DNA of 64,000 nt, taken from NCBI GenBank assembly GCA_963995505.1, contig OZ023192.1, forward strand, positions 7,671,001 to 7,735,000, written 5' to 3'. This document shows, piece by piece, positions 35,435 through 46,529 of the stretch. The notes under the pieces are model-generated. The model did no database searches. It had not been told where the DNA came from and worked only from the letters and a program-made list of their open reading frames with translations. The number at the start of each line of letters is the position of its first letter. Position 1 is the stretch's first letter. Source of the DNA: Hypericum androsaemum (lineage: Eukaryota > Streptophyta > Magnoliopsida > Malpighiales > Hypericaceae). A program made the translations under genes and the position numbers.

Positions 35435-37555
35435 TCGACCCACTTCCCTCCTCTTCTTACTCTCCCTCACCCTCCTCCTCCTCCTCTCCCGCTCCTTCAC
35501 CCGCGCCGACCCCCAACACTTCGAAGGGTTCGAACCCGAGGACGACGAAGACGTCGTCGAGGATGAGGAAACCCTCGATCCATCCACCCTCAATCTCTCC
35601 GATCTCCCTCTCACCCAGTCCCAGCCGCCTCCAGATCCAACCTCAAACCCGGACCCGGAACTCAACACCCCACCCGAATCCCAATCCGAATCCGAATCCG
35701 AATCCGAACCCAACCAGCCCACCCCCATCTCGACGAGTCTCGACTACTGGGACGAGGATGAGTTCGAGGGCCTCCCCGTGAGCCTGACCCCACCGGATTC
35801 GAGACCCGACACGAAGCCTACGGATCCCGAGCCCACTCCCCAAAACGGCACCGCCCCGCCCCAGCCCCATCCCAAGAAGAAAGAGACCTACCTGGTGGAG
35901 ATCGCCTGCGTATCTTTCCTGATCGTGTTCATCATCAATTTCTTCACAGGGAAGCGGGAGAACGAGAACATTGCGCTCTCGTGGGCCACCAAGTTCGCGA
36001 GGAAAGACTCCATCTTCGAGAGGAACTTCAGCCTGCTCGGGGTCGGGGACGGGGACGGGGACGACTCCCCGCTTCTGCTCAAGGAAGGGCAGGGCGTGTT
36101 CAAGTTCTACGCGAGCGGACGCCGCTACTGCCAGGGCCTGCTCGCCACCATGGAGCTCAAGAGCCGCCACGACCTGCTCTCCCGCCTCTACAACATGGTT
36201 GTCCCCTGCCGCGACGAGATCACGTTCGAGGTGTTCATGAATGATGATGCCATGGACCATGTCGTGTTCGCCCTCGCCAGGAAGAAGCTTGCCAAGTTTA
36301 TGCAGAAGGAGTTCCACGATTTGCAGAAGTTTTCGGGGTTCGTTGGGCAGCCTCCTGCGAGCGGGAGGAAGTGGGTCCCCGAGGAGCTGTCTGTGGTTTC
36401 CGAGTCCCGGGAGGTTGCTGGGGATCTTATCACTGACGTCGTGCTTGAGCAGGTTTTTGTTTGCTGTTTGAGTTGCTTTCCTGCTCTTGCTTTTTCTTGG
36501 TAGTCTGCTTCCTTGCTTGCTTTGAACACAATTGCGAATGGAATCCGGTTTGATTATTTTGCTGACAATGGAAGAATAATACTTGTGCAATAAGATTCAT
36601 GAAATGGCTTACTGTTGTAGACCATCCTGGTTGCACGTTGTTAGTGGTAGCAGTCTCTAATTGAATGGGTTAGAAATGTGTTTATATTTTGGAAATCGAG
36701 TGCTAATTGCTCTTCGAGTTTTTGCTTGGAATGACAATATGTGATTTCTTTTCTTACTGGCTTTTTGGAATTTGATTCCTTGTGATATATTATTCTAGCC
36801 ACCTACCTGTTAGTGTCTTTCTTTTTGAATATGAGATTATTCTATGATATTGAAAAACCAGCATGGTCTTGCTAGATGATGATCTAATATGAAGTATTAC
36901 AATTTTAAGAAACTAATATTATGTACCATGAAATTAGAGAATTAGTACAGCCAACCTCTTTTTCGTTGGTCGATGCTGTTGCATGCGTCTCCCTCTTTCT
37001 TTTGCTTGAAGATGGGATTGGATTTTTGCAGGTTTTTGGTGAAAAGGCCTTTGATAAATTAGGGAAGGGTTTCATTTCAATGCATTTCACTGATCAACAT
37101 GTTGGTACACACAAGAAAGTTCTCTTTTTCAAGTTTGCTCTCCCTGATGCAAAGAACATGGCTGACATGACACGGTTGGTAGCTCTTGTACCTTACTATA
37201 TCGATCTGATCGGGCGTTACAGGCTGAGTTCACAGGTTGGTCAGCTCTTTTCTTTTGTCTTTATTATTTGTCATATTCAAGGTTTGTTTTGCACACTTAG
37301 CTGATGAAAGTGGTGACTAACTTCCAGGCAAGATCGAAGACAGAAGCTACCAGAAATAAAGCAGCCCAAGAGGCATACAAAGAACTTCAGAGTGCCAGGC
37401 AAGAAGCAATACAGAAGAAAAAGGCCGAGAGGAGAAAGCTCCTTGAGGAGGCTGAAGCAAAGCTTAGTGCTGAGGCTATTCGCAAGAAAGAAGCAAAAGA
37501 TCGAGCTCGTCAAATGAAGAAATCGATGTCGAAAGTGAAGATTAGTCGGGCTTGA
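35430..37555 (+). CDS. CCDC47/DUF1682-family ER membrane protein
   Basis: Three exons (35430-36452, 37032-37235, 37328-37555), all GT-AG and phase 0, give 484 residues. Residues 1-26 are a signal peptide (LLFLLSLTLLLLLSRSFTRA), followed by a very acidic, Pro/Ser-rich lumenal stretch. One membrane helix is at about 154-173 (YLVEIACVSFLIVFIINFF). The conserved DUF1682 body follows (NIALSWATKFA, FKFYASGRRYCQGLLATMEL, FVFALARKKLAKFMQKE-like region), with a lysine-rich coiled coil at about 415-475. In animals CCDC47 is part of the PAT complex that helps multi-pass proteins fold at the ER translocon; the plant role is inferred from the family. Oddity: a Mutator-like element ends 108 bp upstream, so most of the promoter is transposon sequence. 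Confidence 0.92.
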
Positions 37556-37559
37556 AGTG

Positions 37560-38660
37560 CACTAGCAGATCTTGGAGTTCATCATTAAGCCATCCGGAAC
37601 GGTAACTTTTTGATTAACCGACAATCCTGAGACCCGGAGGCTTTTCCTTGGTCAATAGAATCCTGGGACGCGGTACCCATTTTCCTCGATGCTATAGTTA
37701 CTAAGCCTGTTAGTTCATGAAGTGTAACTTAGTTTTTAGCCAACCAGTGACAACTGTATTCGCTTTGGAGGTTTCGATTGTACCAAAAGATAAAATAATC
37801 AGATGGGAAGTGGAATTTGGTGTTAAGTTCTTGAGAACTGAAGCACTGACGAGTTCCGAGCTTCCTGCTTTTTGTGTGATGTTCTGTGTCGCTGTCTCAA
37901 TAATTATGTGTGATGTTCTAGTTAGGGTTGGCTTCATTTGGGACATGGTTTCGGAGTCAGGAACCTCTTTGGCTTCGGGAGCCCCGCCAGGGAGAGGGTC
38001 TCATGTAGGAACCCCAGCCAAGTCAATCATAAGCATTCTCCAGGTCAAGTTTAATATCATTCCTCCACTCTGTCCTGCCCTGCGGGTCAACGAGCGTATT
38101 CTCTCTCGCATTATAACTATATTATCTGCCATGTACCATCCCAGAATGAAGTTCGACTGCTTAAGGCTGACCATGGTATCCAAGAGTGGCGTCAGTCGAG
38201 CCACTGGTATTTTTGTAATGGGCAGGACTGGGCCAGTGTCTCTGGGGTCTGACCTTCGGGATAAGTCTGATCTGTGTCGTATTCAGGCGTGACGGAAGTC
38301 TGTATGTGTAGAAGAAGTCCTCGATCCGGGCATATACTAAGTCTCACACCACGTCTCAACATCGCTGGAAAAAGAAGGTCTGATATCCATCCTCACCAGA
38401 AGCTTTGTATGGGCCCCATCTGAAACTAGGGATTTTGTAGGGGCCCCATCTCAAACTAGAGATGACAAGGGGTAAGGTAATGGTAGGATCTTACCTATAA
38501 CCTAGTTTTGGGAGTTGGACTCATACCGTACTCTTCAGGGTTTACAGGTCCGACCCTTTAACGTTCTGCTTTATGATAATTTTCACGCAGAAAATCAATT
38601 TTTATATAAATTTAAATAAATTCAAGACATTTGCTATGTGACACATCATCATTCATTAGC
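37560..38660. other. CCDC47 3' UTR and spacer
   Basis: Contains the 3' UTR and a 190-codon open frame (37717-38292, +) of unremarkable composition with no recognised domain and no splice partners. I see no support for a gene. Confidence 0.4.
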
Positions 38661-38670
38661 AAATTAAAAA

Positions 38671-40667
38671 GAAAAAATTATTCTCAAGTTCTTCGGGTTT
38701 GCTTAAATATACTCAAAAATTTCTTTGTTTGCAAAATACACGTCGACGTCCCTCGTGTTTGATTTTATTATATTTTCGGGTCCCTGGCGCACATTAGCAG
38801 CTCTTTTTTCATTTTTGTCAATGAAATGACCAAAATACCCTTTTAGAATAAAAAATAAAAAAATGCTGACATCATATCTTTTTCTTCTTCCTAGCAACAC
38901 TAAATCAAAAACAAAATCAAAAATGCGAGAAACATACGAAAAAGAAAATCACAAAGAACACCCACTTGAAACCCGACCAGAACCCACTCGAAACCCTAAC
39001 CCAAAACACCCAGAAGCTATCCTCCGACCCATCCCTCCTCTCCATCTTCTCCTGGGCCCGTACGAATCACAAAGCTTCCGCCTTGAGGAAAAACCCAGCC
39101 GGCACCATCATCTCCTACTTACCCAGTTCGTCGATTGGTTGTCAATTGGACATGCCATCATCGGTTACAAACTCACCCAGTTCACGAAAATTGGAAGCAA
39201 GAACTTGGGCATTTGGCAGGCTGTCGATTACAAGCTCTTCCCTACTTACCCAGTTCGTCGATTCATTGTCGATTGGACAGGCCGTCGTCGGTTACAAGCT
39301 CACGCAGTTCACAAAAATTGGAAGCAAGAACTTGGGCATTTGGCAGGCTGTCGATTACAAGCTCTTCCCTACTTACCCAGTTCGTCGATTCATTGTCGAT
39401 TGGACAGGTCGTCGTCGGTTACAAGCTTACGCAGTTCACAAAAATTGGAAGCAAGAACTTGGGCATTTGGCAGGCTGTCGATTACAAGCTCTTCCCTACT
39501 TACCCAGTTCGTCGATTCATTATCGATTGGACAGGCCGTCGTCGGTTACAAGCTCACGCAGTTCACAAAAATTGGAAGCAAGAACTTGGGCATTTGGCAG
39601 GCTGTCAATTACAAGCTCTTCCCTACTTACCCAGTTCGTCGATTCATTGTCGATTGGACAGGCCGTCGTCGGTTACAAGCTCACGCAGTTCACAAAAATT
39701 GGAAGCAAGAACTTGGGCATTTGGCAGGCTGTCGATTACAAGCTCTTCCCTACTTACCCAGTTCGTCGATTCATTGTCGATTGGACAGGCCGTCGTCGGT
39801 TACAAGCTCACGCATTTCACAAAAATTGAAAGCAAGAACTTGGGCATTTGGCAGGCTGTCGATTACAAGCTCTTCCCTACTTACCCAGTTCGTCGATTCA
39901 TTGTCGATTGGACAGGCCGTCGTCGGTTACAAGCTCACGCAGTTCGTAAAAATTGGAAGCAAGAACTTGGGCATTTGGCAGGCTGTCGATGACAAGCTCT
40001 TCCCTACTTACTCAGTTCGTCGATTCATTGTCGATTGGACAGGCCGTCGTCGATTACAAGCTCACGCAGTTCACAAAAATTGGCACTGAGAAAGCCGTAG
40101 CCATGGTGGGTTCCCCCCCCCCTCCCTCCTTCCTCTGTTCCTTTCTTACTCTCGTTGTCACCTTCTTCTCTTTGCCTTAGGTTTTGGGGCGTGTGTTTTA
40201 TAGGGATGTGTTTGGTCAGAGGGGAAGTGGAGTGTAGGAGGAAGGAGACGAGGGAAGCGGCTTGGAAATAACAGTCTATAATGGGGATTATTTTGATTAG
40301 GATTTGGATAAGGCCATCACTTGAAACTAGGCTCTAGGTCCTTTAATGGTTATGGTTGAGAGGTGGGCTAAGGCGACCCCGATGATCGAGAAGAAGATGA
40401 ATGGGCTAGCGGTTTTTTATTTTTTTCAATAAAATTAGCGAGACGATGTCACATGGTACGAGGTAGAAAAAGAGATGATGTCATTAATTTTTTATTTTTT
40501 TCTAAGGATATTTTTGTCATTTCAATGACAAAAAAGAAAAAAAAATTATTGAGGGACCCAAAAGTATAATAAAATCAAATAAGAGGGATGTCGGCGTGTA
40601 TTTTACAAACAGGAGAGATTTTTTAGTATATTTAAGCAAACCCGAGAGACTTGAGAGTAATTTTCCC
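38671..40667. mobile_element. Mutator-like element B (non-autonomous)
   Basis: The left end (GAAAAAATTATTCTCAAGTT) and the inverse of the right end (GGGAAAATTACTCTCAAGTC) match. Inverted similarity runs about 170 bp through 'GGGTTTGCTTAAATATACT', 'TTTGATTTTATTAT', 'GGGTCCCT' and 'TTTTTGTCA-TGAAATGAC'. Inner motifs are shared with elements A, C and D. Flanks aaattaaaa and aaatcaaat (7 of 9) may be a decayed target duplication. The interior holds a 127 bp tandem array and no transposase. Confidence 0.72.
39125..40085. repeat. 127 bp tandem array, about 7.5 copies
   Basis: The phrase CTGTCGATTACAAGCTCTTC recurs at 39221, 39348, 39475, 39602, 39729, 39856 and 39983, exactly 127 bp apart, with only scattered substitutions (for example CTGTCAATTA at 39602). 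Since 127 is one more than a multiple of three, each frame passes through all three readings of the unit. All three plus-strand frames stay open for over 280 codons, creating large overlapping frames that are not evidence of genes. Confidence 0.95.
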
Positions 40668-40986
40668 AAATCAAATTTTGTAATTTCATTTACATGGTAC
40701 AAGGTTCTTCTTTTTAAGTACATCTTCTTAGCTGCTTTTGTAATAACATAATAAATATGTTAAAGTTTACCGTAAAAAATATAGTATATCAATTGAACAT
40801 TACAACTAGAAATTTGTATAGATTGCTTAAAAATGTGCATTTGTTCGTGTTTGCAGCTTTCTGCATATGTCTAATTATAGCCAGTAAAATTATTATTACA
40901 CGAGCACGTCTATTTTTCACATTTTTATGCTACTAACCATTTTGCGGATCTGCTTAATTGTAGCCATTTTCATAATGATCATGATA

Positions 40987-41017
<31 letters not shown>

Positions 41018-41225
41018 CTATCAATAAAAAAATCAGAATTATATGTAGTGAATATCATTAATAAATGAAGCATATTCCAAAAAGTTCGAGAACTATGTTA
41101 CAAGTAAAAAATTAATGTTAATAACACTAACTTAAAATACTAGGACAATCGCACTCTAAAGAAATCTACTCGCTAAGCATAACAACAAAGCAAGAGTTAA
41201 TAATAAAGAACATCATAACGATAAC
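40668..41225. other. AT-rich spacer with (TA)n
   Basis: Contains a TA microsatellite at about 40984-41010 and no coding signal. Confidence 0.5.
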
Positions 41226-41229
41226 CATA

Positions 41230-41640
41230 AGTAAGGGAAAGAGGGGGCTTAGTCGTTCGAGCAAGCCTTGTCAATCTCCTCCACAAAGCTGAGCGTGATT
41301 CTGACTTAATTGATTTCCAAAAGCTGTCTCAATATCGTAGTAGAAAAGTATGTTTAAAACCTAAAAGACTATGGTTTATATATAGCCAAACGACTAAGCT
41401 AGAGAGGAGGAAAACCTATAGGAGTTTCACCTAAACTAGAAGACTTGGTAGCCAAGTAATAAGTAAAATAATATATCATTAGTTCTAGGGCCGAAACAGG
41501 GGGCTAAGAGTCGTCCAAATCTGGAATAAGTCGAAAACCCAAAAAAATAGGAAGTTTGAAAATTCTGGGCTCGGGGGACCTGGCGTCCGCCAAGAGGCTG
41601 GCGAACGCCAACTTCAGCTACTGCCTGGTCGATGCTTGAC
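41230..41640 (-). mobile_element. Fragment of an LTR-like repeat, inverted relative of 43965-44240
   Basis: The reverse complement shares ordered phrases with 43965-44240: 'cctgtttcgg', 'ttattacttgg', 'aggttttcct', 'tggctatatata', 'ccatagtct-ttaggtt', 'acagcttttgga' and 'gacaaggctt'. The family is not certain; the outer part in the second copy looks like a gypsy LTR. Confidence 0.5.
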
Positions 41641-41644
41641 CGTT

Positions 41645-42627
41645 GGGTCCCTAAATGAGTTTTTTTTGTCATTGAAATGATAAAAATACCCTAGAACAAA
41701 AGAAAGAAAAATTGCTTACGTCATATCATCATCATCTTCTTTTTATCCGTCGTTGATGTCGTTGTTGATGCCGTCGTTTGAACAATTGCTTACGTCATAT
41801 CATTATCATCTTCTTCTTATCCAATCGTTGACGCCGACGTCGCCATCATCGAATTCAACCATCGCCCAATCGTTGATGCCGGCGTCGCCATCATCGAATT
41901 CAACCATCGCCCAATCGTTGACGCCGTCGTTGATGTCGACCATCATAGTTCGAACCCATCATTGCGGAAGGGGTCCTCTTGCCATTCCCATTCCCTCTCC
42001 AATTCTGGCAAAGTCAAAGGCGACGGCGTGGGAACGAGCTCTCGGCACGTCCACGGCAGAAGGGGTCCCATTCCCATTCCCGTTCTGCTCCAATTTTGGC
42101 AAAGTCGACAATGACGGCGTTCGCGAAGCTCGGCGAGGAAGATCTGGCAGCGGGAGGCGAGGTCGTAAGCTCGAGATCTGGCAGAGGGAGGCGAGGTCGT
42201 TAGCTAAAGTAGCGGCGGCTCTTTTGGTGACGATAGTGGCAGCGGCAATTGGAGGTGGGTTTGTCGCCTTTCGGATATAAAATGACGGCGGCGGTAGACA
42301 AAGACGGAAGATGATGGAGATGGATCCTTGATTTTTCATGGGTTATTGAATCGATGGAGAAGGGGGCAACGGGGTAGATGACATCATCGATTTTGGTCAC
42401 TTGCCATGAGGAAGAAGAAGAGATGATATAAGTATTTTTTATTTTTTATTATAAAAGGGTATTTTGGTCATTTCATTGACAAAAATAAAAAAAGAGCTGC
42501 TAACGTGTGCAAAAGATCCGAAAGTATAATAAAAGCAAACTAGAGGGATTTCGGAATGTATTTTGTGAACATGAAAAACTTTTGAGTATATTTAAGCAAA
42601 CCTGAGAGACTTGAGAGTAATTTTCTC
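41645..42627. mobile_element. Mutator-like element C (left end truncated)
   Basis: The right end (42450-42627) is almost the same as that of element B: 'agtatatttaagcaaacc', 'gagagacttgagagtaattttc'. At the left only the inner part of the terminal repeat is found ('gggtccctaa...ttttgtcattgaaatgataaaaatacccta'), abutting the LTR-like fragment. The interior has repeated 'catcatcgaattcaaccatcgcccaatcgttga' phrases (41848 and 41893 areas) and a doubled 'cccattcccattccc' segment, with no transposase. Confidence 0.6.
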
Positions 42628-42844
42628 TTATATATTTGAAATATGAATTAGACTTAAAAGAGGCATGACTTCTTGGTAACAACTCATGCATGTTCAACTA
42701 AGAATTAGCATGAATTGAATATAATTTGGTTTTGATTATATTCATTTAAAATTTGGTTCGGATTCAAACTAGCTAATACGAATCTAAATTTGTATTCGCA
42801 TTCGTTCTTGGAAAAATTAAATATAGTTTTCATAATTTTTAAAT

Positions 42845-45200
42845 GGATAAATTATGCTCAGGCCCCTGTAGTTTGTTCTCCCTTGTTCTCGGGTCCCTGC
42901 ATTTCTAAAATCTATACTAACGTCTTCCGTGTTTGGTTTTAGAAACTTTAGAGTCCCTCGATGATGTCATCGGTCTTTTTTTTATTTTTTCTCTAGGAAA
43001 TGACGAATATACCCTTAACCAAATCAAATCAAACAAAAAATATCTCATCTTCATCGTCATCTCCGCTCTCCTCTCTTCTCCGGCCAAAATATTTAACCAA
43101 ATCAAATCAAATCAAACAAATTGAAAAACCCAAATCGGAAGCTTGGTTTCTTGATTCAATCGAAAAACCCAAATCGGCTAGGTTAATTTCTGTTTTGGTC
43201 AATTAATTTGGAGACGGCTCTTTTGATTCCGACGAAGAACAAAGAACAACTCTCACGGAGCTGGACATCGTTCCGTTGTCTAACCTGACCACAGGCATCC
43301 TCAAGACCCTCGACAGCAGCGGCGTCGTCGTCTGGATGGACTCGTTCTCTGGCCCCAACCTCCATCACTCTCCAGTACGCTCACGACAGCGGCGCCGTCG
43401 TCCGGATAGACCCATTCTCCGGCCCCAACCTCCATCACCTGGGGTCGTGAGCGGATCTGGGGTCGTGAGCGGCCCTATCCTCCCCCTCTTCCTCTCGCCT
43501 TTCTGACAAATGACGTCCCCGTCCGACCGTTGTGGACAAAATGGAAAAGCAGATGAATCGATTCATTGATGAGTGTGTAAACGCTCATTTATTTGCTAAG
43601 TAGTTTGTATGTTTAAGTCGTTGTTCCGTTTGTTTTAGTCTCATTCTGTTAAGTCTTTGGTTGTTTTAATGCTTTCGTATGATGGAGTGGACTTTTACCG
43701 TTCGTAATATATTTTGATAGGAATTTGGAGCGGTTCGTGGGCACGTAGATCAAGGGTTGGATGACAGAATGACGCGAGGAGAAGCTAGTAACTCCCCGTC
43801 GCTAGTTGACTAGCGGACGCTAGTGACTCCCCGTTGCTAGTTGACTAGCGGCCGCTAGTCGGGAGTCACAGGGGATTTACGAAGATCCAACTGGCGGCCG
43901 CTACTCAACTAGCTTAAGTCAGACTTCTTATTTAGTTGTGATTTCGAATTCGCTTAAGGAAATATTCTACTTTTAGCCTCCTGTTTCGGCTTTAGGACTT
44001 AAATTATAATATTTTATATTATTACTTGGCCAGCAAGACTTCCAATTTAGCTTAATCTCCTCTAGGTTTTCCTAATTGCTAGTTAAACTTTTGGCTATAT
44101 ATATATATGCCATAGTCTCTTAGGTTGGGGGATGGTTTTTTTTCGGTACCTTTGACACAGCTTTTGGAGCTTAATAAAGTCGTGATTTCAGTTAGCTACG
44201 GAAAAGGGTTGACAAGGCTTGATCATCACGACTAAGCTTTCTCTATCTCTATCTTTATGTTAATTGATATCATGTTCTTCGTTAATCTATTGTACTTTGT
44301 TAACATGCTTAGTGAGTAGTTCTCTCGTGAGTGCGATGCCCTGACTATGTGATTACTCGTCTATGTTAGCTATGGTTTGATTATCTTTCGTAGTAGTTGT
44401 TAATTGATGATCTTAATACTTAATCTAACTTGATGTTAGTTGATAATAATGGACCGAAAGGCATTAGAATCAACGGAAGAGTCAATTGACATGTCTTAAA
44501 GTATTAATGAGGAATCTTGATACTAAGAGATAACCTGATAGGAGTTAACATCATAATTGAGTTTGGTTTAGTTCTTGGTCTAATTAATGAGCAGAAGCAT
44601 TGATTAGTAATCATGAACTACTCTAGCTTAGTTTTGTCATCCTAATGAGCGGAAGCGTTAGGGAGATGCATTAGAATACTCCGGGTACTAGTTAGAACTT
44701 CATAAAAACCATAGTCTCGACATAGATGGGTAGTCCATAAGGGTATCGTGCTCGTTTATCTCCATTGATTTACAACTCGTCTTTTATTTGCATTTCCGAT
44801 CTTGTTTATTTACTTACGACCTTTCACAACCTTATAAAATTTTAATTTTTCTGCTTCACATAATTACTTGTCTTGATTTCGTGTTCAACCCTCAGTTCTA
44901 AGAACCTTACGTACCACTATACTATTTGCTTGTGCGTTTAATTGTGAACAATTTTGCGTACATCATTCATCCTGGACAAACAAGCGTGAATGGATGGGAT
45001 GCCGCCGATAAGTTTTTTTATTTTATTAAGGGCATTTTAGTCATTTCTATGATAAAAACTAAAAAAAAGAACTCTTGACATCAGCGAGGGACCCAAGAAT
45101 TTCTAAAATCAAATTTAGGAGACGTCAAGAAGAATTTTAGAAACTTAGGAATCCGAAAAAGAGAAAAACCAAACTATAAGAATGTGAGCGTAATTTATCC
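42845..45200. mobile_element. Mutator-like element D with exact 9 bp target duplication
   Basis: The left end GGATAAATTATGCTCA and the inverse of the right end (GGATAAATTACGCTCACA) match, with inverted similarity over roughly 170-190 bp. TTTTTAAAT occurs exactly on both sides (42836-42844 and 45201-45209), the 9 bp duplication of the Mutator superfamily. The interior holds gene-like sequence with a near-perfect doubled phrase 'agcggcgtcgtcgtctgg' to 'ggccccaacctccatcac' (43317 and 43387 areas), and then an LTR-like insertion. No transposase. The right end lies 148 bp before the PORR start codon. Confidence 0.85.
43700..44975 (+). mobile_element. LTR-like repeat inside element D
   Basis: AT-rich, non-coding, with repeated 'ctagtgactccccgt-gctagttgactagcgg' (about 43785-43855). 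Its end resembles gypsy LTR tails ('ttacgtaccactatactatttgcttgtgcg'). An inverted, partial relative lies at 41230-41640. Exact ends and target duplication could not be fixed. Confidence 0.4.
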
Positions 45201-45348
45201 TTTTTAAATTTAGCTAATTATAATTCGTATTCGTCCGAACCGTGGTGAACCAAAAAAACAACCCATCTGAGTGGGCCGGTGTTCGTAAATCATAGCTAAA
45301 ACCCTCCGGGGCGGTGAACAAAAGCGCCTCTGTTAGACTCTCCGCTTG

Positions 45349-46527
45349 ATGTTCTTACGGAGAAGAAGCACCGGCGTCGTCCCCAACCAACTCCACCACG
45401 CGCGCACCTTCATAGCCGCGCGGGTGAAATGGGTCCGCGACCCATACTTGGACACAGTCGTATCCAAAGAGAAGAACCTCAAGCAAGTCATTGCTCTAAT
45501 GAACCAAATCCTCACTTCTTCCCCTCCAAAATCCCTCCCTCTCTCCTCCCTCTCCCTCCTCAAACCCTCCATAGACCTCCACACCAGAGCCACCCCCTTC
45601 CTCCAAAACTACCACACTCTTTTCACCCTCTTCCAGCCTTCCCCTTCCCTCCCTGTCCACGTCAAACTGACCCACCAAGCCATTTCTCTTCGCCGCGAAG
45701 AGGAAGCCGTTCGAAGGGATCCCGCCATCCGGGAGGACTCCGTGACGAGGTTAGCGAAGCTTTTGATGCTCACTGGGTCTTGTAGGCTGCCTTTGCATGT
45801 TATTGAACGGTTTCGGTTTGATTTGGGTTTGCCTTGCGATTATGTGACTGCCCTTTTGTCCGATTATCCCGAGTACTTCAATGTCTGCGAGGGGAAAGAT
45901 GAGCTCTTTCTCGAGTTGGTGTCGTGGAGACGGGAATTCGCGGTGTCTGAGGTGGAGAGACGGGCGGGGAGAAGAGGGCGTCTCGAGTTTGCGTTGAGCT
46001 ACCCGAACGGGTTTGACTTGAAGAAGAGAGTGAAAGATTGGGTCTTGGATTGGCAGGGTTTGCCTTACGTGTCGCCTTACGAGAATGCTTTTCATTTGAA
46101 TCCAATGGGGGATCAAGCAGAGAAGTGGACTGTTGCTGTGTTACATGAGTTGTTGTGGTTGTTGGTGTCAAAGAAAACTGAAAAGGAAAATTTGCTGCTC
46201 CTTGGCAACTATCTGGGGTTCGAGGATAGATTTAGGAAGGTGGTGATTCATCATCCCGGGATCTTTTATGTCTCGAATAAGATTAGGACGCAGACTGTGG
46301 TGCTCCGGGAGGCTTATAGGAAGGATATGTTGGTGGAGAAGCATCCATTGATGGGCATGAGGTATAGGTATATTCATCTGATGAATAAGAGTGATGAGAG
46401 GTGGAGGAGATCATCCTCGACTGGGGTTCTTCAGCCATGGTTGAAGAGGTCATCAACATCATCTTCTATTAATAAGTTCAAGGGGAAATTTAATCACCGC
46501 TCGTTAAAGACACAGTTCTTGGTTTAG
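45349..46527 (+). CDS. PORR-domain organelle RNA-splicing factor, WTF9-like
   Basis: One exon, 392 residues. PORR (plant organelle RNA recognition) proteins bind group II introns of mitochondrial or plastid transcripts. The first about 25 residues (MFLRRRSTGVVPNQLHHAR) are basic and hydroxylated without acidic residues, as in a mitochondrial presequence. The PORR domain covers about 27-350, with family phrases VKWVRDPYLDTVV, PFLQNYHTLF, LAKLLMLTGSCRLPL, ALSYPNGFDLKKRV, LPYVSPYENA and FYVSNKIRTQTVVLREAYRK. The short tail is Ser-rich and basic. By eye it resembles Arabidopsis WTF9, which splices mitochondrial rpl2 and ccmFC, but the exact member is not certain. Mutator-like element D ends 148 bp upstream of the start. 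Confidence 0.9.
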   Translation: MFLRRRSTGVVPNQLHHARTFIAARVKWVRDPYLDTVVSKEKNLKQVIALMNQILTSSPPKSLPLSSLSLLKPSIDLHTRATPFLQNYHTLFTLFQPSPSLPVHVKLTHQAISLRREEEAVRRDPAIREDSVTRLAKLLMLTGSCRLPLHVIERFRFDLGLPCDYVTALLSDYPEYFNVCEGKDELFLELVSWRREFAVSEVERRAGRRGRLEFALSYPNGFDLKKRVKDWVLDWQGLPYVSPYENAFHLNPMGDQAEKWTVAVLHELLWLLVSKKTEKENLLLLGNYLGFEDRFRKVVIHHPGIFYVSNKIRTQTVVLREAYRKDMLVEKHPLMGMRYRYIHLMNKSDERWRRSSSTGVLQPWLKRSSTSSSINKFKGKFNHRSLKTQFLV

Positions 46528-46529
46528 TA

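Noticed and set aside
37717..38292. 190-codon plus-strand frame downstream of CCDC47
   Set aside because: No domain, no splice partners, unremarkable composition, and it overlaps the 3' UTR side. Chance opening is likeliest.
38863..40180. Three overlapping plus-strand frames of up to 408 codons
   Set aside because: All come from the 127 bp tandem array, whose period makes the frames cyclic permutations of each other. No independent coding support.
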